Origin: Anastrepha obliqua
Taxonomy: Eukaryota > Arthropoda > Insecta > Diptera > Tephritidae
DNA: 64,000 nt
Reading direction: 5' to 3'
Assembly: GCF_027943255.1 (NCBI RefSeq)
Contig: NC_072893.1
Span: 20,234,001-20,298,000, forward strand
Positions 42,321-54,344 of the stretch are shown in pieces. Below the pieces are notes generated by a model. It had not been told where the DNA came from and ran no database searches. It saw only the letters and a list, made by a program, of their open reading frames with translations. Within the stretch, counting starts at the first letter, position 1, and every line of letters starts with the position of its first letter. The position numbers and the translations under genes are program-made.

Positions 42321-43770
42321 TAATACCGGCGGTGAAATTTTACTTAGAAATTGAACGGTGCCTCAACCTACCAGATCATGACATTTTACGCTCTTGAATA
42401 TTTTTTCAGTGTAAAAAATTGCTATACTCAGGCACTCCCGAAATCTCATTTGAGTTAAAGAAAAAAGGCAAATTCATTATCTAACACTCTTTAAGAGCAC
42501 ACCCTCTATATTACGCATTGTGATTTATACTAATTTCGGTAAATATCATTTCGTTTAATGACTTCACTTTATTTATTTCCACATTTGGTTGCAGAGATTC
42601 ACACAACAACAATCATCTACTTAATGCTCTTTTAATTTTATTTGCTCTTCATATGCAATTGTATGAATCGTATTTGTTTTTTTATGCTTTGCTTTAATAC
42701 CAATCGATGGCTCAGTAAAGCCAAAATCCCTTAGTAGTCATTTAAGTAATCATGTGAATAATGTATTGATTGTAGCGGCATCAAGTCCTTTATGTAATAT
42801 TTATTTAGGTCACTTGAAGGAGAGCATGCACACATACATACGTATGTATTTTTGTATGTGGCCATGCAGGTGTGAATTATATTGGAACAGTGAAGAAAAA
42901 AAGGCTGTCCGCAAAAACAACTTTACATTGAATGAGTATAAAAGTAATATTGTAACGCTTCAGGATGAGCTAAGTATATGCAATTTTTTTTCTCTATCTT
43001 TTGTAAAAATAAATAAATTGCTTGGTTGCCCACGCGACAGCAGGTAACATAAATCTGGCAGTTGAAAAATATGGTTTTATCAGAATTAAAACGCGAATGT
43101 TGATTAATGGGCTTTTTGCTTTGTTTATTGTTATTGAGAGGACAAGACGTGTGCTTGAGTTCAGAGGCGAGTTGGAGAGGATCAAATGATAATGTTGCGG
43201 AGCAGAATAATGACTGCACGAACTTCGAGTGAGAGCAAATGTAAAAGGCATAGATAACGCGAAAGACATGGTGAAAAAAATTGAGAAGGTGTGCTCAGAC
43301 CGTTAACTGGTTCTCAGTGAATTTGAGAGAATCAACTGATTGGCTGATGTAACCAGGGACATGAAAGCAGATTATTTACGAAAAAACTGAGATAGTGTTG
43401 GTGATATACAAAAAAAAAAAAAAATCAATGCAATCCATACTTATATATATTACTTCGTTGCCGCCTGAACAACGAGTGATTGGACTAGTGTGCGAGTGTG
43501 TGAATACGTGAGAAACGAGTGGGAAGAATTTTGCTGCCGAGTTTCCGGTAAAGTGGCAGCCGAAGTTATTCGCTCAATTTCGATTTTCACCATAACTGAA
43601 GATCAAAAATGGCTTGCTTGGGGATAGGGCCCACTAATTAATGAATTCTATAAGATAAATAGTTTACAATATCAACACTTCAATCTCGATGAAAAATTTA
43701 GAGCGCCACCACATAAATTGCACTAAAGATGCTGAATTGAAGAATTGCAGTTGTAGAAATAGGTGGTGTA
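42321..43770. other. Non-coding, no feature recognised
   Basis: AT-rich with short CATA repeats near 42830. Short frames show no domain. The GC-richer stretch around 43130-43330 has no recognisable exon. Confidence 0.5.
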
Positions 43771-43774
43771 AATA

Positions 43775-43932
43775 AGTTTTATAAAAAACAATCATTGGGG
43801 CGTGCACTTCTGTTAGGTGTTTGGTCGAGCTCCTCCTCCTATTTGTGGCGTGAGTCTTGATGTTATTCCATAAATGGAGGCCGAACGGCAGATGCTTTAA
43901 AGTGGCATAATTTTTGCGAATATGCATCTATC
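43775..43932 (-). mobile_element. tRNA-derived SINE, 3' part
   Basis: On minus it reads ATCTGCCGTTCGG, CTCCATTTATGGAATAACAT, CAAGACTCACGCCACAAATA and GGAGGAGGAGCTCGACCAAA, then ACACCTAACAGAAGTG. From memory this is the 3' half of the SINE whose head is at 15928; the two do not overlap, so the link rests on recalled consensus. Confidence 0.6.
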
Positions 43933-44300
43933 TTTGTCTGGCACACGCATTTCTTATTAATTTCCTAATTAACGTTTTAAGTAGTCATCTGATTTTCAGG
44001 GCAACTAACTCCGCTGACAAAGCTTCTCAAGGGAGAACAATTTTTCTCCATTGCCTTCGCTGAGTATGGCATTTTTAAACGTGAATACGCCTGATTACAC
44101 TTATTTTGGAAAAAAGTAGAAGGCAATGAAAAGTATAACTTTTTGAGAGAAACTAAATTGCCATAAGTCAACTTTGTCAGAAAGAATTTGTGATCACCTG
44201 ATCTACTTCCGCCGGAAAATCCGGTCGGTTAAACACAATCGCGTCGGGGATGGACAACTTTATTGCGGCAAGACGGTTACAATAAAATTATTTTTTTAGT
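43933..44300. other. Unassigned; short mariner-end similarity
   Basis: GACAACTTTATTGCGGCAAG (44252) followed by GGTTACAA resembles 40035-40060, the 3' flank of the minus-strand mariner, and may be a remnant. The rest is not recognised. Confidence 0.4.
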
Positions 44301-44304
44301 GAAA

Positions 44305-45275
44305 TGGTTCAAACGTTAAGAAGCGACTTGAGCGAAGTCCCCGACCAAGTGCCAATCAAATGGCGAAAGAACTGGAAATATTTGACCGTAGCATCCGCCG
44401 CATACTGAAACATGATCTCAAACTCAAGCCTTACAAGATCCAAAGGGCACATGATCTCACACCAAAGTAGCAACAAGCCAGACTTGAGAGAGCAAATGGG
44501 TTGCTTCGCTTGACCGAAAGCGGTCAATTTCCGAATATTGTGTCTTCTGACGAAAAACTTTTTCAAATTGAGCAATTCGTAAACTCCCAAAGCGATAGGG
44601 TTTATCTGACCGACCGTTCATACGAGAATTTGAGTCATCGATTGCCCACCAGGAGGCAGCACCCGTCACAGGTAATGGTTTCGGCCGCTCTAACCGCAGA
44701 TTGGCGCTCTCCAATCTTTTTCATAGAGCCTGGTGTCAAGATAAATGCGAAATATTATCGGGAGAGTATTCTGGAGGTTGCTTTGAAGCCGTGGGCAGAC
44801 AAACATTTCGATGGCAGACTATGGACGTTTCAACAAGACTCCGGACCGTCTCACAAAGCTCGAGTGAACCAAGAATAGCTAAAAAACAACGTTTCGAACT
44901 TCATAACGTTCACATTCTCTCAAATGGCTCCCAAATTCACTAGACGCAAATCCGATGGATTATTCTCTTTGGGTAATTTTGGAGAGCAAGGTCCGAAGGT
45001 CCTGTTTTTAGGCGCTGAAAAAAGCCATTGTCTGCGAGTGAGTCAAAATACCTTCAAATCACATTCGGGTAGCTGCGATTCGTTTCTGGACCGTCTCCAG
45101 TCCATAGTCAAGGCAAAAGGTGGTCATATCGAGCAAAAGTAAATTGGTTCTTAATTTTGTATTATTTTTACACATTTTTTACTTTGAATTGAATAAATGA
45201 AATTTGTCAAGCTAAATTTATGGCCTTTTCAATTGGTTACACTTCGAGTGCCGGACCCTGTATATATCTCCGTTT
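44305..45275 (+). pseudogene. Tc1/mariner superfamily transposon, decayed
   Basis: An HTH region (about 44330-44460), then VSSDEKLFQIEQFVNSQSDR (first Asp), SYENLSHRLPTRRQHPSQVM, FIEPGVKINAKYYRES and LWTFQQDSGPSHKARVNQ (second Asp) before a stop. The C-terminus is scrambled but ends RLQSIVKAKGGHIEQK at 45141. The right TIR is probably GGTTACACTTCGAGTGCCGG (about 45235). The left TIR was not found. Confidence 0.75.
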
Positions 45276-46952
45276 CTAATTTTTGCGTTTAAAGAAAGTG
45301 AGGTTAAGTCTTTATATTTTTATGGGTTCCTATAGAAAATTGAAATCGCTGTGCGTGTTCATTTTGCGTCGCTCTGCTTTTTTTTGAACTTTAACAATAC
45401 TTAAAATACTACTGATTCAGTAGTCCTACCTGTAAAATGCAAATGAATGCCAAAATCTCATTAAATTAAAGGAGTCTTAAATGGTTTAAAAATTATGTTA
45501 CTATATCTTGTACTCAATGCCGGTGAACGTGTTAAGTAAAATTTACGAATATTATATACACACACACATACACATGCAGTCAATTTGATAGCTTCATTCT
45601 GCTATTAAATTGTCATTTTAAAGCTCTTGCATTATTAGCTCGGCGGCATTAATTTATAAGCCTTTAGCTTAAATGTTGCGGTTTTGCACATAGCCACAAT
45701 TACACTAACACTTTTGTTCAATAGTTTTTGTATAAGTCAACCAAATATTTTCACTTCATTAAACTGTGTGTGTATGTATGTATGCCTGTAGGAGTAAATG
45801 AGTATAAAGGCGAAAATCAGTGAATCTTTTTGATTGAAATTGAGTATGAATACAAATACAACACTCGTATGTATGTACAAAAGCGAAACTAAATATAAGC
45901 TTTGACACGTTGCTATTGTTATTGTTATTATTATTGTTTGCAGAGAGTTCTCTCCTACAAAAAATATGCACGTATGCACGAGTATGTGTGAATGTATGTA
46001 GCATATCAAAGCATATGAAAAGTTTATTTACAGTGCAAAGCGAAAAAGGGTATTCATTTTTTTCTTTACTTCATTTAGGAAATCCGTTAACGCAAAAGTT
46101 AGAAATGGATTATTGAGTTGACTTTGGCGCTGGAAAGTTGTTCCAAAATTGCACAACTGTGAGATTTTTCTGCTATGAGTGTAGAAAACTGATACTCAAC
46201 TTTTTAATTGCCTTCAAAGAGGCGGAAACTGGTGCAAATTTTTGTACAGTAGCGAAAAAGCCTAAGTCCAACGACGAGACCAAATCATTTTGCGTAAGTA
46301 ATTTTACCAAAAATTATTGAATTGATGCACTCAGTTTCATTGGAATACAAAATTATGCGAAAAAATTGCGATTTCCATGTCATTGTGGCAAAGCGCGATG
46401 AGATTATTACAACTTTTCAATTAATTTCAAAAATTTCAAAAAAATTCTTTTTATGTTTTTTGTTTGTCGCATTCAGCTGCGAGCTACAGGGTGCTAAAAA
46501 AGAGAAAATTCGGTACATTTTACAGTTTTTCTTTGATAAATGCAAAATTCCAAGCCAGGCCGCTGAAATTGTGAATGGTTTTTATGGTGCCGTTTCTTTA
46601 ACAGTTGATTTCAATTTGGTTTCGTCGATTCCGTTCAGGCATTTTTGATGTTAAAGAAAATGTCGCTAAAATCACAGAAATAATCGAAGTTGGTTGGCAT
46701 TTTAATAGTCATAGCTAGGATCTGGAGCTACAGATAGACTATAAAACCAATTTAAACCATTTGCACAAAAATTTTACTAAAAAATAATTAATTTCTTTCT
46801 CTCCAAACTAATGTTTTGAAACCTGCGTTTGAAATGCGTTTTTCTGGACCCCTCGTTTTTCATTTATTTTAAATTTATTAGAACTTTTTGGATAAATTAT
46901 TTTAGCTTAATTTTCTGCTACCATTTTGCGAGTTACCATAAATTCAGTGTTG
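45276..46952. other. Non-coding, no gene recognised
   Basis: AT-rich with GTAT/TATG microsatellites near 45770 and (TTA)n near 45920. A frame at 46322-46648 has no domain and no coding support. Confidence 0.5.
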
Positions 46953-47265
46953 CCCATATTCGATGGACCCATGTGTTTTTTTTTTCAACCAAAGAAAAAC
47001 ACAATTCTTTTGATGTTGACGATAATAGTCATTTTATTTGGTTCAAGTAGATTTATTGACATCACTTTTTCAATATGATATCTCTCAAATGGCCGCCTTG
47101 TACGGCGTATTGTGCCCGTTTTGCAGCATTTTCAATAGTTTTAGCTAACATTTCGGCTTGAATAGCGGCTATTTCCTCACGGATGTTGCTCTTGAGCTCC
47201 TCTATGGTCTTTGGCATATTAGTATAAACCTTTGATTTTAAATATAATATTGTGCACCACCCATG
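46953..47265 (-). mobile_element. Deleted DDxD Tc1/mariner element (C-terminus and one TIR)
   Basis: Minus strand: KSKVYTNMPKTIEELKSNIR then EEIAAIQAEMLAKTIENAAK and GGHLRDIILKK before a stop, the C-terminal tail of a DD41D-like transposase. The end GTTGCCCATATTCGATGGAC (46950) is close to the TIR of 58977-59336. Confidence 0.65.
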
Positions 47266-47370
47266 CTATTACAATAACAAAAAATCTTTTTTTCTTTTTG
47301 TACATCTATTAAAAAATTTACTGCCCAGCGATGACCCACAAAAATTTTATTTAAAATTTTTTTTATATAA

Positions 47371-47918
47371 AGGGTTTTCTAATAACAGGTGATATCTATC
47401 GCTATCGAGAGATGATTAACGATTTTTTGTGGCCGGAATTGGATGGTATTGAACCGGACAACGTTTATTTTCAACAAGACGGCGCTACGTGTCACACAAA
47501 CAACGAAACCATCGATCTTATATGGGAAAAGTTTCCGGAGCGTGTTATCTCTCGAAGAGGTGATCACAATTGGCCAACGAGATCTTGTGATTTAACACCT
47601 TGTGACTTTTTTCTTTGGATCCACGTGAAAGAGAAGGTTTACGCCAACAGTCCAGGGTCGATTCAAGACCTCAATGATGGAATTCGTGAGGCTTTCGAGG
47701 ACATAGGGCAGCCACTTTGCAGTTCGGTTATGGAAATTTTCGTGAAGAGGATATTGTCCTGTAAGCGTGGTCATGTTGGTCTTTTGCCTGATGTTATTTT
47801 CCAATATTAACGGCATATTTTCCTCTTTATAATGAAATAAACATCCGATCATTTATATTAAAAAATACCATTTTTCTTTGAATATCAAAAAAAAAAACAC
47901 CTCTTATTAGATAACCCT
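47371..47918 (+). mobile_element. DD41D element, internally deleted, both TIRs
   Basis: TIRs AGGGTTTTCTAATAACAGGTG-type (left) and the inverse of AGGGTTATCTAATAAGAGGT (right). The interior encodes the C-terminal catalytic part only (47412-47810): FQQDGATCHTNNETIDLI (second Asp), RSCDLTPCDFFLW (third Asp, 41 residues apart) and a tail VKRILSCKRGHVGLLPDVIF. The first Asp and DNA-binding domain are deleted. The remaining frame is intact, so the deletion is the main lesion. Confidence 0.8.
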
Positions 47919-48239
47919 ATATATTGATTTTTTTATGTAAAATGAATTTCTAGCCGCTTTATTAGTAGACAAATAAATTCCGAAGAATACCTCCTGCTCA
48001 AATATGAACGAGACGTTATCAATAAAACGGTCCGCGAATGACATATGGCAAAAATAAATTTTTTGTTTTTTGGTAGGACTAATATAAGCTTACATGGCAA
48101 ATTTCAGCGTGATATGTCACATAGTTTGTTTTCTGTGCTACTGTAAACAAGTCAAGCTCGAGTATGTTCTTCGAATTTAACGATGGAAATTCAAGTTGAA
48201 CAAAGAATTTGTTTGAAATTTTGTTATTCCAACAAAATT
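47919..48239. other. Unassigned spacer
   Basis: About 320 bases between the DD41D derivative and the LOA-like LINE; no feature recognised. Confidence 0.5.
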
Positions 48240-49515
48240 TCGGCTTCAGGCACCTTAAAAATGTTGCAGATGCTTGATTTGCTCCCCCTGGATCTTAAGA
48301 TACAACAGGAAGCAATAAAAGCAATGTGTGGACTCCATAAATATGGTTTCTGGCACGAAGATGGAACTTCGGGACACAGAGAAATCTTTAAGTTGCTGTC
48401 GGAGCAGTATCCACTGTTTTTGGCACCTAAAGACGACCTGATACCCACTGTTTCATTTTGAAGGAAAGTTGATGTCAGATCACAATGGAGCAATCCAAAA
48501 TACATGCAGGGAGGTTTGACGGATATTTTCTTTACCGATAGGTCAGAGAATGAAATAGGGTCTGGAGCCGAATGGTACTTAAACGATAGTAATAAGTATC
48601 ACTATGCTATGAGGGGAATGGCAACTGTTTTCCAAACAGAAGTTTTTGCCATCCTAAAAGTAGCCGAATGGATAATCGAGAGGAGATGGAGCGGGAAACA
48701 GATTGGAGTCTTCAGTGACAGTCAGGCTGCATTGAAGGCCCTGGAGAACGCGAAGCAAACCTCAAAGATTGTTCAAGAATGTAAGAAGAAGCTGAATTCT
48801 GTCGCAAGACAAAACAGGCTTCTACTTATATGGGTTCCGGGACACTCCGATGTTCAAGAAAACGAAATTGCCGACGAATTGGCTAACTGTGGATCAGCGG
48901 TGACCCCACAGGGACCAGAGCCAATATTCGGAATCAGTCCCGCAGGAATCAAGAATTGGATCAGCGATTATACCTATAGGCAATCTACATAAAGAGCGAT
49001 GGTCCGGTCTAGAATGCTGCAGAACTGCAAACTGTTTTGTGAAAAGTCCGAACAGAAAACTTTCTACTAAAACTTAGAAGGAAAGACATTCGGTTGATGG
49101 TCGGCATCATTACAGGACACAACCCAGGGGGTCAGCACATGACCACCATTGGAATCATCGAGGACCCGGTATGCCTGTTATGCTTGGAGGAGGCGGATAG
49201 CACTGAACACTTTCTCTGTGAGTGTCCTGCCTTTGCTAGAGCGCGACTACGGGTATTGGGTTCCGATGTCATGGGAATGAGTAGTACTCGTTCTCTAAAA
49301 CTGGAGGATATTTACAGATTTGCCAAAGAATCTGGAAAATTCTCACAGGACCAACTATCTTTATCTCTGTCTCTATTCTTTTCTATCTCTTTCTCTGATA
49401 CTTTTCTCCCTCCCTCCTTGACTATCTACCCCCTTTCCAGAGCTTTTAATACAATGGGCTCTTTAGCCTGAGTGTTTTAGGAGCCACCAAATCTCCTGGT
49501 GCTCCTTGGCTCGAC
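48240..49515 (+). pseudogene. LOA/I-like LINE, 3' part (same family as 16556-18606)
   Basis: Thumb/connector (LHKYGFWHEDGTSG, SEQYPLFLAPKDDLIPTVSF then stop), RNase H (EWYLNDSNKYHYAMRGMATV, FSDSQAALKALENAKQTSK, LIWVPGHSDVQENEIADELA), then IITGHNPGGQHM and the zinc-binding tail CLLCLEEADSTEHFLCECPA. Two stops and frame changes. The RNase H strand shown here lacks the usual TDGS start (TDRS). It ends near 49515 with CAATTCAATTC repeats, likely its tail. Confidence 0.8.
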
Positions 49516-50590
49516 CTTTTCAAATTCAATTCAATTCAAGCTGAACCAGATACAAAGAACAGCGTGTATCTTAACCACAGCAGCGCTTAACATCAGTCCT
49601 ACTGAATCGCTCAATGTACTAACTCATCTGCTACAATTAGATATAAATATTAAAACAATCGCTACTTGCAGCGCGGTGAGACTCAGAGACATAGGAAGCT
49701 GGACAACAAGGTCGTACGGGGACCCTCGCTGCTCAAAAACAGATCAGACTACACAGTCCCCGACCTTAACTTCAAGAAAGGCTTTACGGTACGTTTTCCT
49801 AGGGGAGCCGAATGCAGCAAAGGGAAGGTGATTGGAAGATACGATATCGAAATTTATACCGATGGTTCTAAGATGAACTCTGGTGTGGGAGCTGGCTTCC
49901 ATTCGGAGCCACAGACAGTCGCAGGCAGTCAAGCAGCTATGAAGGCCTTAGACTCCAACTACATTTCATCCAAACTGGTCTTAATTTGTAGAGAGGAGCT
50001 GGAATTGCTTAGCCATTGGCTTGAAAACACTCTGATATGGGTTCCCGGTCATAGGAACATACGGAGTAATGAGATAGCGGATGAGTTAACAAGAAAAGGT
50101 TCGACACTAGACTTAGCAGAGGCGGAGGCAGTTTCCACCCCACTCAACACATTAAAAGCATCCATTGCTTCACACTATCTTGCTTTAGCCGAAAGAACAT
50201 GGAAGCAACTAACTAAATGGATTACAACAAACAACACATGGCCGCAATACGAAATCCAAAGGACGAATCACCTGTCAGGATATTCTCGACCAAACATCTC
50301 ACGCATCACTGCAACCCTTACAGGTGATTGGAAAGTAGGGGAGCATGCAGCCAGACTCAACCTCCGCTTCAATCCCGTCTGCAGAAGCTGTCAAGCGGAA
50401 GGGGCGAAGGAAAGTCTTTTCCACTATTTATGTGAATGTCCCGGGCTAACCAGGGCACGACTCCGCTCCTTCGGTAAGCCTTTCCTACAGCAAATTAAGG
50501 AGATCTCAGACATTGAGATAAAGGATTTGCTGTTATACTTGGACCTCACTAAATGGATCTGATTGGGAAGCAAAAACCAACAAAAGAAAA
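49516..50590 (+). pseudogene. Second LOA/I-like LINE, 3' part, deletion in RNase H
   Basis: Starts in the thumb (LNQIQRTACILTTAALNISP), continues in one frame from about 49670 through IEIYTDGSKMNSGVGAGFHS (RNase H first Asp) and LIWVPGHRNIRSNEIADELT to CRSCQAEGAKESLFHYLCEC (zinc-binding tail), stopping at 50562. Between FHSEP and SQAAMKALD the central RNase H helix is missing, about 50 residues compared with the copy before it. Directly abuts the tail of the previous LINE. Confidence 0.8.
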
Positions 50591-51885
50591 AAAAGGCCTC
50601 ATCACACGAGACAGCGGTAGTAAAGTAAGGAGTATTTCAGTGGAAATATTTAACCACTTCGACAACAACAACAACATGACTCTTTTAGCTAGCAGGTCCC
50701 ACGTTTTACCGAAAGTCCTAAGTGCTTCGGCAATAATATTTTCAGTCAAACGTGATTTCTCCCTAAAATCTTAAAGTCTTTTGCTATGATAAAGAAAACT
50801 GAAAATACGCAGAATTTTAAATTCTGCAACTTGGAAAATAGGACTTCCATAACATAAATGCGTATTATGGAAGCAGGTTGTTTTACCTGTATTTTACTTC
50901 TGGGGAAAAAATGAATTTTAGGTGCGAAAACACTTTCACTGATACAGATTCATTCAACTTCGAAATGTATGGCCTGTGTGTGAATATCCACAAGTGAGAA
51001 AAAAGTACGCGCTTTTATACGAAAATTCTGTGCATAAAAGAAAACAGGCATCCATATGTACGCAATCCTCTCCGTACGTAGGTATGTATATAAATACAAG
51101 TAGCTATATTTCATTGCATCATAGTATGTGTGTGTATGCGTTTTTGTAACATTTCTCACACGGGCATTCACACCAGAAGTTGTATAAAATAATTTCGTTT
51201 CTCTTTTTATTTGAAAGGCAACATTTATGAAGCAATTTTCAAATCTCCTTTCAAATCAGAAGACAATTACAAGTAATTTCCTTTACAACCAACAGCGAAT
51301 AGAACAAAAAGAACGAATAGATGAGATATTCAAATGAGGAGACATACACCCATACATTATTGTTTTATTGCTTTTTTAAGAGCGTTAGTACATGTGTGTG
51401 TGTGTGTGTGCATCTATGTACGTACGCGAGCCCACAAAAGTTGGGGCTTTTATACAATTTCCATTCACGAATTTGCATACGCATACTAATGCATACATAC
51501 ATATATAAATTCATATCATGAGGTAATACCTCTTTTGCAGCTCGGAGGGGAAAGTGGTAGAATGTGGAGAGGTGTTTTGTATGTAGGTGGAGCTGTGAGG
51601 CTATGCCGGTATAGCAGTACTCATGAGAGTTTTCTATTCACGAGCGTCATTCAGAAAAACAAAAAAACATGTGTTCTTACTGGTGCTCTTTCTTCTTGTT
51701 CCATTTGTTCGATGTGCTAAATACGCGTGTGTATGAGTAGCGTCTAAAGTATGTATATACATATGTGTATACATTTAAATATATATCTACATTCTCGTAA
51801 AAACAATTTCTACGTATGCTGCGCGTATTATTTGTGATGCTACTGAATTGCATTTCGGTTGACAGGCAATTAAATATTCACTCAG
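50591..51885. other. Non-coding with microsatellites
   Basis: TATG/GT runs near 51060-51140 and 51395-51412. Short frames have no domain. Not assigned. Confidence 0.5.
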
Positions 51886-51889
51886 ATAT

Positions 51890-52318
51890 GGCAACATGAA
51901 ACAGAGGCCGTGTTACTAAGCAGCAGAAAGGTGCGTGAGGTTGCTAATATCACAATCGGGAAACATGAAATCGTCTCAAAAGCTGCCGTCCTCAAATATC
52001 TGGGCATTATGTTTGATGCTAGGCTAACCTTTAATTCACATATTGAGAATGCAGTCGAGAAAGCCGAAAAAGTAGCAGCGGCACTAACTCGGCTGATGGT
52101 GAATTCGGGAAGGCGCGCAGACAACAACGCCGGCTGCTGTACGCCAGATTTCCAAGAAGTGTTCTTCTGTACGGTGCATCTATCTGCTCTGCTGCGCTGG
52201 ATGAGGCCCCATACGCACGCGAAATGAGATTCTTGTACCGGCTTTAAGATATAAGGGTATGTAGCGCGTTTCGAATTACATCGGAAGAGGCAGCGCTTGT
52301 AATATCTGGGATGATATA
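51890..52318 (+). pseudogene. R1/LOA-like LINE thumb fragment
   Basis: Plus-strand frames read VANITIGKHEIVSKAAVLKY, LGIMFDARLTFNSHIE, AALTRLMVNSG and, after a shift, RVCSAFRITSEEAALVISGM, a motif string from R1-type ORF2 C-terminal regions. Both ends are missing; it stops where the MITE-like sequence begins at 52320. Confidence 0.65.
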
Positions 52319-52319
52319 T

Positions 52320-53052
52320 GATGGTCTAAAAATTTCAAAAAATCAATTTTTTGTTTTTTTCGATATTTCGAAAGTATAGTATCTTACGAATATACTGTGA
52401 AATTTTCGTGCGGAAATTCCCGATAGTATAGCTTCCACAGCCCATTAACTAGGCAGAGAGCGGCGGTCAGCGCGCTCCTGTACTTCAAACTTTAAACTCA
52501 TTTATCCCAAAATTACTTTTTTCGGTCTGGTGTTGTCAAAAAAAAAAAAAAAAAAAAAAAATTCAACCAAATCGTCTGAAATTTCAATATGTTATTCTCA
52601 ACAACAATGGCTATCGCCAGTACTAGAATTTCAAATATTTTGAATGTGTTTCAGATAAATACAAAAACCAAAATGGACAACACCGTCCAGGTCCAATTTT
52701 TCGGGAGGGTCAATTTCAGTGATGTTTTTAAAATTATCATTATTATTAATTATTGTAAAAATTAAAATTATTAAAAAATATTCTTTTGAGAATTTAACAC
52801 TTGAAAACAATACCAAAATTTAAAAAAAAAATTGTAAAAAACGAAAAAAAAAATTTTTTAATTTAATGTACATTTTTTTATTTCAATTAAAATTTTTTTT
52901 TTTTTTTATTAAATTTTTTTTTTTAATTTTGGTTGTAAAATAATAAAAAGCCAAAAAATTTAAATATCGTTTTTCACTTTTTTTATTGTAAAAAATCATA
53001 ATTTCTGAAAATACCTTAAATTTTCGAGCTTTAGACCACCGGGACCCCTTAA
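52320..53052 (-). mobile_element. Third TTAA-GGGG MITE-like element
   Basis: On minus it starts at 53052 as TTAAGGGGTCCCGGTGGTCT and contains AAAGCTCGAAAATTTAAGG; the left end has TGGTCTAAAAATTTC, a partial inverse, without the GGGG. Interior is A/T homopolymer-rich. Non-coding. Confidence 0.5.
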
Positions 53053-53194
53053 AGAAATTAAAGATTTGGGGATAATAAGGGGTTTTATTTAAGCTTTGAT
53101 ATATGGCAGTTCCAGTATGAGCGACACACCTGACTTTGTCATAGTAAAGTTTGTTATTTTTAATGGAAATTATCTCGCGATTCTTCACACGAGT

Positions 53195-53393
53195 CAAGGC
53201 GCATTCTTTAAAGGTGGTGGCACTAGGCCAACAACAATGTTCTGTACGTCTGATTATCAAAGCAAAGTATTGAGGAGCTAAAAAACAAATACTGAATTCG
53301 CCTTGCTTCATTCCGGGCTGACAGCCACATGGACACGGCGAAAGAAAAAAAATCAGCAGATTTACCAACATCACCTTTAATAGATTCGCCTTG
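53195..53393. mobile_element. hAT-like MITE, diverged target duplication
   Basis: CAAGGCGCATTCTTTAAAGG to TTTAATAGATTCGCCTTG, same family as 33221-33425 in the opposite orientation. Flanks ACACGAGT and ATACGAGA match at 6 of 8 positions, an aged duplication. Confidence 0.8.
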
Positions 53394-53745
53394 ATACGAG
53401 AGCTACTAAGGTTGTTACTTTTTAGATGTGGCAAGATTAGTGTAAATATGTTAAATCTGACCTCGTAACGGGTGCTATTTATTAGAGGTGGATAAATATC
53501 GACGTTATGGTACTCGTACTACTATATATGGTTTGCTTTTCCAAAAAATACTATCGATGGTTTAGGACTATCGATACTATCGGAACTACCTTAACTAGAT
53601 ATGTAAATTGCTACCAGACATCAACAAAAAGTTAAATGTTTTAGCAGTTAAAGATCTTCAACCTCTAAACTAGACTATATGGCTGCAAACTAGATGATAA
53701 GGCTACCTACGCAGATCGTGTTGGGTTGCGTATTAACACTGAAAA
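53394..53745. other. Unassigned spacer
   Basis: No feature recognised; contains ATCGATACTATCGGAA-type short palindromes near 53565. Confidence 0.45.
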
Positions 53746-53749
53746 GAAG

Positions 53750-54283
53750 ATGCCATTATTGTCCCTCGACTTGTCGCATTCACAGTGTACGGACAACTCA
53801 TCGAAAGTCTAAACAAATTTTTCTTAGGTAACCAATACACACCTGACGGCGGCGCTAATACTGCCATTATGTACAGAATAACGAAAGCCAGATCATCCGT
53901 CGCTATGCTTAGAAGCAAATGGTACTCGAAGCAGCTAACCACCACAACAAAGCTAAGCTATTTCAATTCGAATATGAAGTCTGTACTGCTGTATGGCTGC
54001 GAAACGTGGTCTGTAGCGGTTTCAACAACAAAAAAGCGTAGCGGTTAAGAGCTATACTTCGCATATGGAAGGCAGATAACTGGATTTCTCATGACGAGTT
54101 TCTTGTTCGAAGCGAACAAAGTCCGGTTGAGATTGAAATACGCGAACGAAAATGGAAATGGATAGACCATACAATCCGTAAACCTGCGACTGGCATCAGC
54201 GGAATGTCCCTAGACTGGAATCCGCAAAGGTTCACTCCGAAGGCCGACGGCCGAAAGAAATATAGAGACGCAGCTGTTTAGCG
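53750..54283 (+). pseudogene. LINE ORF2 thumb and C-terminus (L2/CR1-like)
   Basis: LNKFFLGNQYTPDGGANTAI, RITKARSSVAMLRSKWYSKQ, FNSNMKSVLLYGCETW, then in another frame WISHDEFLVRSEQSPVEIEI and RERKWKWIDHTIRKP ending near the stop. Motifs YGCETW and RKWxWIxHxxRK identify a LINE C-terminus. The upstream RT is missing. Confidence 0.7.
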
Positions 54284-54344
54284 CCTTCGCTAATTTATTT
54301 TGGCAGACCGCCATCAGTCCTGGGTCTCTTTTCGAGACAAACAT